DNA of 64,000 nucleotides from Daphnia carinata (Eukaryota; Arthropoda; Branchiopoda; Diplostraca; Daphniidae): the NCBI RefSeq assembly GCF_022539665.2, contig NC_081336.1, positions 7,112,278-7,176,277 of the forward strand. The letters run 5' to 3'. The notes below the pieces were generated by a model. The model had not been told where the DNA came from. It searched no databases and saw only the letters and a program-made list of their open reading frames with translations. Each line of letters begins with the position of its first letter. Position 1 is the first letter of the stretch. The translations under genes and the position numbers were made by a program. This document shows positions 42,789 to 52,024 of the stretch, piece after piece.

Positions 42789-45564
42789 TCCCCAGAGAAT
42801 TAACTAGAAACGTCACCGGTAGATGGCGACGGCAGTAAAAAAGAAAAAATGCTAATATAAACGGATTGCCATAGTATCGCGCTAGCGCTGTAGCGTACTG
42901 GCGATACATATCGATACATTTCCAAAAGGTGCTCACGCAGTGCTGTAAATATAAAGGCAGAAAGAAGTTGGCCAAGGCAAATTGAAATTTTGACAATGAA
43001 GCTGAAAAATACATGAAAGCCTCTATGAGCAAGTGCAGCTCAGCAGAATGTGTAATATCCGTAATTTTATGAAACAATATTGTGTTACCCTTTTATTGAG
43101 GTGTCAAAATGTCTCTTTACTACATGCTTCCTTGGTTTATACACCGGCAATCCTCAAGCCCTTGCTGGAAACATCAACGTGAATTGATAAACGAACAACA
43201 ATATCAGGTGTTAACTAGATACAGTAATATTCTGGTATCTTGGTACCATGGTATTTATAAGTGCCCCCTGACGTCGAGAAACTACCTACACCCGTGCCCA
43301 AAATACTTTAGCGTATTGAACATGTTACCCATATTACTGTATGACTAATAGCTCAACGATAGAACGTCGGACCAGTATGCTGAATGTCACGAGTTCGATT
43401 CCCAGCGATAATAGCTATATATATAACTCGCATGCAAACGTAAAAATTAGTGGCAAAGGTTCACATTTACATCAGTTAGAACGAAATGATTTATGACTAA
43501 AGTTAAATAATTTAAACAAAATTGATGAATGTTTTAGAAGTTAGAAAAAGCGCTAAAGTTTTTTACATCAATATGTTTAGTAATCATGCAAAGCCGAATC
43601 AGCATGAAGCCAACTTACTCTCCTCCTTAACACTGCTGCTGAATGCGTTGATCGATGATTATGTACTGCCAGATCAGGCGGGATATGTCGTGCGTTTGAT
43701 CTGTTTGGAAGCGGAGACGCTAATGCATCAAATTTCCGTTTTTTTTATCCAGAAAAGAAGTACCGCTTCCGATTTGATTTTGCGAGTCGATATAAACCCA
43801 AGATAAGGATAATGCATCAAGTTTTCTATTAATGATCGAAGATTTTATACTATTAATATATAATCATTATTATAAAAAATGTTTTTCGAAGCACAATGTT
43901 ATTAAATTACGAGAGCAATGACGTCGAGGAAATGAAAATCATTCCGATAAGCGCTGAAATATATGAAGATTACTAGGCAGAATCTGCATGGCATCGGACG
44001 TCGAAGAAACTTTAACCAAAGGGCGACTATTTTTCTAATAATTCTGCAAACAACACAATAAATCGTATTTCAGTTAGTTGTCATCATGGGTTTACAGGCA
44101 GAAAAAAACAGGTGCTGACCTAGAACTTGAACATTGGTCTTTAACTCAAAACCTTTAACTTCTTTTCAAGAGCTCTGTATCAGAATGGCACACGCACTGT
44201 AATGTGAACGGAGAGCCAGTTTCAGTAAAAGAGACACGATTTCTTTCACAATAGGCATGTGATCTTAATCTGTTGTCCAATGAAATAGAACAACAATGAA
44301 TACCTGTATTTAAAAACAAATGTGCATTTTTATTTCGTATACCTTTTTGGATCCGTAAAGGTGATACCAACTAACAATATAGTCCTGTGAAGTTGCTCAC
44401 CGGGCATAACGGGCAATATATCTTCGAGATAATCAGTAACAGTCCGATAGAAGAACGCTTCTGTTGTCCAAACGCATTAGATGGTTACTGACTGAAAGGC
44501 AGAAAATCAGTATGTAGATTTGTAGATTTTTCTTCCGCACTTAAGTGACGTATGGATTTATTCTTCTAGCCATGTAATACAGCGAATACTCTTCTATTTC
44601 CTGTTCGGATCTAAGCTGATCATTCCACTAATCTCTTCGATAACATCCTGGACGACTGACGTTGATTTTGCCTTAACGACCCGGTCGTCCGACCGGAATC
44701 TGTATATTTGACGTTCAGAGTAACAGCCAGCCGTTTTTTCTGTTCTCATTTCTCAACGCTGAGCACATTCTTCAGGCCAGTATAGTACAGCACTTTTGCA
44801 ATTCTGCAAATATATCTTTGTCACGCATGACGAAAAGCAGAGATTTAAAATTTTCGCTAATTAAACTCTAATATTTATTGCATAACATACCATAACAGGC
44901 TCTTCTTTTGTTACAGGTAGCCACCTCTAAGTACTTGAAAAAGTAATGTTTCAAAACTTCTGAACAGCTGAAATAAATGGTTGATTGAATATAGTGTCCA
45001 GCTCCACTGGTAAGAACCCAGAAGTGAAGATCTGTTAGTGACAATGTTACAATGGGTACAAATGGCAGATGTTAGTTGGGGAAAACCAAAATATGGATTA
45101 ACTTCTTGCTCAAACATCAAGATGTGATGAATGAAAGGATGTTTCATTCAGTTAGTACTAGTATTATGATGCCACCTGTTCACTATTAAAAACACATTAT
45201 TTAGTAATTTTGCCACCTAAACATCTAGTTTATTTTAAGAACCTTCTTTCGGAAAATCCATTTTTGCTTATTTTTTCACGTAATGCTTCAGCTTACAAAA
45301 ACCAAATTTTGGTTTTCGATATCAAAAAGCATTTTTGCTTAAAGAGCAGGATTCAGAGGATGAAACATCCCCTATCCATCCTCTTTTAAATAACGGCTTT
45401 ATTGTCCCTATAAAACAAAAAGATAGAAATTTTCATAAGCAATTCAAATACTTGCTTAGTATTCGAGTTTTCTACAACGGTATCGCAATTCATATGCTTT
45501 GCCAGTGAAGCCACGAATGAAAAAAAAAGTTTCGGCCATCAATTTAATAGTATACGTAGGTAAG
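42789..45564. other. Gene-poor repeat-derived sequence
   Basis: 42789-42840 is an inverted relative of 41705-41760 (ACTAGAAACG...TAGATGGCGA), so the MITE block is itself bracketed by inverted copies. A frame at 43522-43806 (MMNVLEVRKSAKVFYIN...) has no match I recognise. The remainder shows only short random frames and a GC hairpin (ACGACCCGGTCGTCCGACCGG, about 44677). Confidence 0.4.
43344..43410 (+). repeat. tRNA-like sequence
   Basis: A-box-like TAGCTCAACGATAGAACG, then CGGACCAGTATGCTGAA and the B box GAGTTCGATTCCC. It resembles 39478-39548 and is degenerate in the same places (acceptor stem). Confidence 0.4.
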
Positions 45565-45750
45565 TACGTATAGTAAGTGCTGCTATCTAGGGAGAAAAAG
45601 GACAAGGAACACTTCAATGTGCTGCCATCTATGAAAAACAAAAACAGGTAGCGCTTCTACATGTAGCCACCTAGGTAGAAGAAAAATAAGCAGCAAACTT
45701 TAAATTTGGCTACAAGCTGCAACTCATCCAGATTCCGAAGCGGGTACCCC
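45565..45750 (-). repeat. Dispersed repeat copy 2 with AGATGGCAG motifs
   Basis: Minus-strand relative of 31405-31600. Motif variants in order along the minus strand are CCTAGGTGGCTAC (45675-45663), ATAGATGGCAGCAC (45632-45619) and CCCTAGATAGCAGCA (45592-45578). It opens with the same CGCTTCGGAATCTGG word. Confidence 0.6.
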
Positions 45751-46098
45751 AACGAGGCGGAAATGCGACCTGTCATTGTGTGGCCTAGATACATTATTAC
45801 TTTGCACCTAGTAACAAAAACAACCTAGTTTTCGACAGCCGAAAAATCATTACAAATCCTGGAATAGGTTGGAAATCTTTTGGTTACTTCACAATCTAAC
45901 TCACGTTTTCCTTCCATACGAACAACATCCAGCTTCTCAATTCCTCCTAAGTTGGATGTTAAAAACTGCTGCGTATTATCGAAGTAAACTTCTGAAAGAC
46001 TTGGCATCACGAAACCTCAATTCTTAAATCACCGGCTACATGTCTTTTGTACCTAGTTAACATAGTGGCAGCCAACCGTCAATTCAGTACTTTGTGGT
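45751..46098. other. Left flank of the histone cluster
   Basis: Nothing recognised. A minus-strand frame at 45825-46010 is probably chance. Confidence 0.35.
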
Positions 46099-46114
46099 GG
46101 CCCTAAAAAGGGCC
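46099..46114 (-). terminator. Histone 3' stem-loop behind the H2A pseudogene
   Basis: Minus strand GGCCCT-TTTT-AGGGCC, a perfect 6-bp stem with a 4-nt loop. It matches the stem-loop that replaces poly(A) in replication-dependent histone mRNAs. It lies 26 nt past the old H2A stop. Confidence 0.9.
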
Positions 46115-46139
46115 GTTTGTTAGTAATAATGAAAAAGCT

Positions 46140-46524
46140 TTAAGCCTTGGCGGGCTTATCGGTCTTCTTGGGCAACAAGACGGCCTGGATGTTGGGCAGG
46201 ACACCACCTTGAGCGATGGTAACTCCGGAGAGAAGTTTGTTCAATTCTTCGTCGTTACGGATGGCCAATTGCAAATGGCGAGGGATGATACGAGTCTTCT
46301 CGTTGTCACGAGCGGCGTTTAATACCGGCCAACTCGAGGACTTCAGCGGCCAATTAATCTATGACGGCGGCCAAGTACACGGGGGCGCCGGCACCGACAC
46401 GCTCAGCGTACGATCCTTTACGGAGCATACGATGGATACGACCGACGGGGAACTGGAGTCCGGCCCTGCTCGAACGGGTCTTTGACTTTCCCTTTACTTT
46501 ACCACCTTTGCCGCGACCAGACAT
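46140..46524 (-). pseudogene. Histone H2A pseudogene (nonsense codon and frameshift)
   Basis: Begins [19 protein letters not shown] and is H2A through [11 protein letters not shown]. The next codon is TAA where the family has Tyr (YLAAEVLEL), at about 46356-46354. About 25 nt later a small indel (GGTATTAAACGCC against the expected GGNAACGCC) shifts the frame. The rest, from [10 protein letters not shown] to [12 protein letters not shown] and a stop at 46140, is readable only in the shifted frame. Two independent lesions make the locus unable to encode full H2A. The TATA box, the divergent partner H2B and the 3' stem-loop are all intact, so the lesions look recent, or they could be assembly errors. 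Confidence 0.9.
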
Positions 46525-46601
46525 GACGAATTGGTAAGATGGTTGAATCGATTCCTTCTACAAAGGAAACTGTATGTATCAGCATTTGTGAAAAATTCGG
46601 C

Positions 46602-46608
46602 TTATATA
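46602..46608 (-). promoter_or_regulatory. TATA box of the H2A pseudogene
   Basis: TATATAA on the minus strand, about 80 nt upstream of the H2A ATG, in the H2A-H2B intergenic space. Confidence 0.55.
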
Positions 46609-46907
46609 CCCATCTGGACGGAAAACAAAAACCAGAGGTAAATCATTTTAGCCAATGAGCTACCTTCTACCAAAGATTCCTACTTGTTTTAACATAGAAT
46701 ATGGGAAGCTGCTTTCCCGTTCTCAAGAGATGGTCCCTATTGGGTTTTTCCTACCAAACAAATGGCTACCATCATTGCTCTAACTATAGGAAATTGGCTA
46801 CCTTCAGGTAGAAGGGCATGGGACCTCTGATACAAATACAGCCAAAGGACTTTCGATTGTTACATCTTTCGTAGTACGAATCTGAGAAGAAAGTTCAAAT
46901 TTAAAAA

Positions 46908-47279
46908 ATGCCCCCAAAGGTCAGTGGAAAAGCAGCGAAAAAGGCTGGCAAAGCTCAAAAGAATATTGTAAAAGGAGACAAAAAGAAGAAGCGCAAGAGG
47001 AAGGAGAGCTACGCCATTTACATCTACAAAGTTTTGAAGCAGGTCCACCCCGACACTGGCATCTCCTCCAAAGCCATGACGATCATGAACAGCTTCGTCA
47101 ACGACATTTTCGAGCGCATCGCCGGAGAGTCTTCCCGCCTGGCTCACTACAACAAGAGATCCACCATCACGAGTCGCGAAATCCAGACGGCCGTCCGTCT
47201 GCTCTTGCCCGGTGAGTTGGCCAAGCACGCCGTGTCTGAAGGCACAAAGGCCGTCACCAAGTACACCAGCACCAAGTAG
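46908..47279 (+). CDS. H2B: Histone H2B
   Basis: Intronless, 123 residues, starting [18 protein letters not shown] and ending VTKYTSTK. The whole histone fold is present ([56 protein letters not shown]), with the family's usual length. H2B pairs with H2A in the nucleosome. Divergent from the H2A pseudogene with 383 nt between ATGs; no strong TATA is seen on this side. A histone stem-loop follows 34 nt after the stop, which marks it as replication-dependent. Confidence 0.97.
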   Translation: MPPKVSGKAAKKAGKAQKNIVKGDKKKKRKRKESYAIYIYKVLKQVHPDTGISSKAMTIMNSFVNDIFERIAGESSRLAHYNKRSTITSREIQTAVRLLLPGELAKHAVSEGTKAVTKYTSTK

Positions 47280-47312
47280 ATTCATATCTCTTGGCCTCCT
47301 CTTGAACTAAAC

Positions 47313-47328
47313 GGCCCTTTTCAGGGCC
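47313..47328 (+). terminator. H2B 3' stem-loop
   Basis: GGCCCT-TTTC-AGGGCC, the canonical replication-dependent histone mRNA stem-loop, followed by ACCA. Confidence 0.93.
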
Positions 47329-48432
47329 ACCAATATATTAGAGAACTAGAACATGCTACTGCCCACTGTTAAGACGACCAGTTTCTGTTATGATTATGAT
47401 GAGACTACTAATGAGATAGGAAATCGATTGCAGATTGGTTGAAGTGTTATGACGGGCGACCATTTCAGCAGTTTAAATTTTACTGATTATAAGATGGATT
47501 TCTATCGTTACTTACCGAGTTCAGGTGTATGTGCTCTGGGTCCTTGCCTGTTGGTCCTAACTTAATGGGGTAGAATATCAAATGTCCGCTGACAAAAAAA
47601 ATTCCACAAACTGTATCACATGTAGAACTCAGGTAAAAAAAAAACTTCCACCAACTGTAGGAAATGGAATAAGCCACGTGGAAAACCACAAGGGTGGAAG
47701 CGGAGAGAACAAATTTGTATGTTCCATTCCGCAGGTAGTCTGCTGTGTAATGACGACCCAATGCAAGGAGATTCAAGGGCAACGGTTTTGAAGAAAATGA
47801 AAGGAGGGAGGGCATGAAAATCCAGCGACAAAAACAAGGTGCAAATAATCCATGTTGCCAAGGGGCAAACAAAATTAATATGAACATTACATAATGGCTA
47901 CAAGTTAAATCTAACAGCGAAATTATCCTTAAATGCTCTTTCCCCGTGGGAACAATTTAAGCCTACCAGAGATCTAGGTGAGCTGCCACATTTTCAAATA
48001 ATTGTATCCATAGCTGTGGTATGCAAAATCCATCAGATTTAGTAAGCATTCTTTACACCACTTTGCAAGACCGTAGTAAATGAAATTCGTTTTGTGTAAT
48101 GCAATTGCTCGTTTAATAACAGTATAATACTCAAAAATTTTAAAGCAAAACTAGATGGAAATATCGTAAAGCCAGAGAAGCATAGACTGCATGCTTTTTT
48201 GTAAAAATATGAAAGTGATTTACATTGTTTACTGCATCTGCCATATATGTGCTTTACTTGTAAAAACATTTGAAGAAAATCATGTTGAAACTGTGTTCAA
48301 TAAACAATGCAATATAGAAATTTTCAGCGAAAAAGACAGACAACATATCTTGCATTTTTATTCATTTTGCATGTGTAACTTTGCTGTCGAAACTTTAAAA
48401 GCATTAAAATACTTTTTTCTTTAGAAAATGGT
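47329..48432. other. Spacer between H2B and H4
   Basis: 1.1 kb between two convergent histone genes. Overlapping open frames at 47480-47887 on both strands have no family resemblance. No promoter or RNA is recognised. Confidence 0.4.
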
Positions 48433-48448
48433 GGCCCTGAAAAGGGCC
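48433..48448 (-). terminator. H4 3' stem-loop
   Basis: Minus strand GGCCCT-TTTC-AGGGCC, 36 nt after the H4 stop. Confidence 0.93.
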
Positions 48449-48483
48449 GATGGGTTCAGGAGCAGTGGAACGGTCTGGGAAAC

Positions 48484-48807
<324 letters not shown>

Positions 48808-48854
48808 TTAGAGTCTTGATGAATACTGAATGTAAAATTTCTTCTGGTGTCCGC

Positions 48855-48860
48855 TTTATA
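48855..48860 (-). promoter_or_regulatory. H4 TATA box
   Basis: TATAAA on the minus strand, 60 nt upstream of the H4 ATG. Confidence 0.6.
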
Positions 48861-49029
48861 AACCCATTAGCTTCCCTCTCATTGGCTAGCACCAGCTTTG
48901 CCCTACGGACTCTACCCTACCTTTATACGTGCTGAGAGGCATTGTGTTGTTGTACTCGATCCTTTTGCCCTCCCTCTTTAATCTAACCAATGGCGTCAAA
49001 GAGCCATTGCTTTAAGCATCCACACACCC

Positions 49030-49036
49030 TATATAA
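49030..49036 (+). promoter_or_regulatory. H3 TATA box
   Basis: TATATAA 49 nt upstream of the H3 ATG; the implied leader is about 20-25 nt. Confidence 0.65.
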
Positions 49037-49495
<459 letters not shown>

Positions 49496-49518
49496 ATGAC
49501 TGTAGTGTTAGTTACCCC

Positions 49519-49534
49519 GGCCCTTTTCAGGGCC
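49519..49534 (+). terminator. H3 3' stem-loop
   Basis: GGCCCT-TTTC-AGGGCC, 23 nt after the H3 stop. Confidence 0.93.
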
Positions 49535-49917
49535 AACAAACTTAATGAAAACGAAATACGCAATCCACTTTTGTCCTTCCTATTGTATTCTCGTAGGTGT
49601 CACGTCTGGTAAATTTTCACTTTGGCTGCATACATTTCCCAATCCTTCTGGCTGCTATTGCCATAAAATCCTGGTTGGAAACAGACGGGAATAGCAGTAG
49701 GTAATACTGCTACCAATAGGCAGGTTTCTGTATTGCCGTACCTACTCAGTACGTAGGGAGTACCAAAAGGACTCCCCCCATTCGACGCTGAAACGTTTGC
49801 TCCATCTCTTCAGCTCCTAGTGCGATAAACTGGCTACCATCAGGTACACAACATTAACAAATAGTTTTCTTTAACTTTAAAGTGTACCCAGTTAACTAGC
49901 TGTTCCAATTGAAAACA
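49535..49917. other. Spacer between H3 and the H2B relic
   Basis: It includes the word CTGGCTACCATCAGGTA (about 49828-49844), close to TTGGCTACCTTCAGGTA upstream of the intact H2B (about 46795). This part probably derives from an H2B promoter. Confidence 0.45.
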
Positions 49918-50100
49918 TGTCACAAGGCTAGTGGAAAGGCGGCAAAGAATGTGGGCAGATCTATCCGGATACTGGCAAAATTTCGAAAGCGATGACGTTC
50001 ACAGTCAACTTCACCTATGACATTCCCGAGCACACTAGAAGAATTTTATCGTCCTGCCCATTACAATGCCGATTTGGAATCGCGATATGGTCATAATCGA
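49918..50100 (+). pseudogene. Decayed histone H2B relic
   Basis: It starts ATGTCACAAGGCTAGTGGAA, aligning with the H2B start (ATG...AAGGTCAGTGGAAAAGC). After about 33 nt it jumps to a segment reading QIYPDTGKISKAMT, parallel to [14 protein letters not shown] in H2B. Then TVNFTYDIPEH parallels [11 protein letters not shown], and RPAHYN...ESR (about 50054-50089) parallels RLAHYN...TSR. Most of the N-terminal tail is deleted, several frameshifts are needed, and no stem-loop follows. It is an old duplicate of H2B. Confidence 0.8.
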
Positions 50101-50302
50101 TACAAATTGGTCAATTAGACTGTGCCTACGTTTTTAGCTGATTGGCCGGTTCATTGTCATTGAGAAAGATCCATAGCTAAACAGGTACTAGCAGACTTCT
50201 TCTGTCGATTAAAACAAAAAACTTACGTCTACGTTCTCGATAACTTTTTTATTTCAACTAGGGTTTCACATGAGCAGGTACACGGATGAACGTTCGATTA
50301 TA

Positions 50303-50974
50303 TCAATCCTTGTTGTACTTGTAACAATCCTGAGCTGCCTTGCATTCTTCACTGGCTGAGATGACGGTGGATTTGATATTCTTGATTTCCGTTTTAATCA
50401 TTTCGGCGCCTAGCGATTCGGTGGGTCTGATGTCCTCGCTGACCACTTCTTTTAACTGTTTTGTTATGCCAGCTTTGGGAATTTTCTCACACAACTTCCC
50501 AACTACTTTGGCACCAACAAACCCGGCGAGTCCGTCACCAGCCAAACTAATTCCAGCACTGACAGCCGTTTCAACGCCTGGATTGGTAACCAGACTAGCA
50601 ACTCCTGGGGTTTCCTTACCATCAGTAGCCAAGGCAGTTGTCACATCCCATGTAGCACCAGTGGTGGCACTTAAAGCTGCACCTGTTACCGGTCCACCAA
50701 CTAACAATCCTCCAGCACCAGCACCCACTACGGCAGTGGCTCTTGTGGCAGCTTCATATGCACGTTCGGCTGCTTGGTGGTCACCAGTTATATCATGAAC
50801 GAGGCCTTTAACATGACCAATTATAGGTGTTGCGTCCAAAACAGCTCCGAAGATGCGTTTGGCTTCTTCCTTGCCGTTTTCAGCTAGACTTCCAGTCAAC
50901 TGGTTCACCACAGTCGTTTGTGAAACGCCAGTTGTTCCTGTAGCAGTCGCAGCACTAGGAGCAAAGACAGTCAT
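50303..50974 (-). CDS. Gly/Ala-rich protein of unknown function
   Basis: 223 residues from the first ATG (50974), beginning MTVFAPSAATATG, in one exon. A splice acceptor (TTCATTCTAG) lies 18-28 nt upstream, so a 5' exon is likely. Residues about 45-115 hold GAVLDATPIIGHVKGLVHDI, an Ala/Glu helix, and a glycine-rich hydrophobic stretch (VVGAGAGGLLVGGPVTGAA) that could be a helical hairpin inserted in or lying on a membrane. A second one (SAGISLAGDGLAGFVGAK) follows. The C-terminal third is Lys/Glu-rich with two late cysteines. I have a general memory of similar uncharacterised invertebrate proteins but cannot name the family. Neither its location beside the histone genes nor any motif suggests a role. 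Confidence 0.65.
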   Translation of the reverse strand: MTVFAPSAATATGTTGVSQTTVVNQLTGSLAENGKEEAKRIFGAVLDATPIIGHVKGLVHDITGDHQAAERAYEAATRATAVVGAGAGGLLVGGPVTGAALSATTGATWDVTTALATDGKETPGVASLVTNPGVETAVSAGISLAGDGLAGFVGAKVVGKLCEKIPKAGITKQLKEVVSEDIRPTESLGAEMIKTEIKNIKSTVISASEECKAAQDCYKYNKD

Positions 50975-52024
50975 CTTTGGGAATCTCGATCTAGAATGAA
51001 AAGCCAACGGCGATGAGCTGTCGACAGAAAGTTCGATGAACGTTGAACCAACGCCAGGATTAGGCAATAGATGCCGCAATTCTTCGTAAAGTTACTCAAC
51101 AAAAACTGTCCTCCAGGTAACTGAGTCCAGACTTGATGCATGTTGGCCATTTTCATGTAATTTTGTGTTTGAAAACAACATGTAAAACAACCAAATTCTA
51201 AACTGGTATTTCATTTTGTACATCGCTGACGTGTAACGATGCAAAATGAGCTTCTATCTCAATCGAGAATGTTTTTAAATTGCAATGTGAGGAAGAAAGC
51301 AAAATAGTGTGAAGGAACTAATTGTTTGTCATCACCAATCGACAATTTGTGTATTTCAAACAACAAATCAATTCGAGCTCTACATACCGCTGTTAAACCC
51401 CAATTAATCTAGTTTGTGAGTAACTGAACCATTTTCTTTATAATGTCCACAGCAAACAGGTTTCTGTTAATGATCAACCGAAAAGATAATCGTCCCGCTT
51501 ACAAGCCCAGCACATGCTGTGCAGCCTGACTAGCGACTCGTCACCCTAACGATGTCAGAATAGGCCCAATTTAAAAACGCCAAAAATGTTCTTCAAATTT
51601 TACACATTGCATTTTTTCCCTAGTTAGGGCACCCACAAAAATGTGTAGGCACGGGAGAAGGAAATGAGGCAGTACGGAGTTTTTTTCTTGTTTGTTTTAT
51701 GGAACGAGGGTGAAATTTACAAAACTTGAACTGAACTTTTCTTTTTGTGGATTGGGAAAGGGCGGAGACGGTGCCAAGAAAAAAGAGCAACATCCCGATT
51801 GAAAAAGAAAGAAAAAAAAAATTCATTAATAATGTAAGTGCGTGTGCATACTTCTGAAACAAAGCTCTGGAAGAAAAGTTAAACAACTGAAAGCAAAAAC
51901 ACAACCAAACTCGAGAAGAAAAAAGATTTTATATATAATATATAATATGTTGGTTGCTTACTTTGCGTAATATTGTTTTTTTTTGCTTTCTTGTTTATAG
52001 ATTTAGAATTTGCCCAAAACCTAA
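50975..52024. other. Intergenic
   Basis: Upstream region of the Gly/Ala-rich gene (minus strand) and 3' flank of CEPT1. A minus-strand frame starting MKMANMHQVWTQLPGG at 51156 lies where that gene's 5' exon would be, but it cannot be joined in frame. Nothing else is recognised. Confidence 0.4.
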
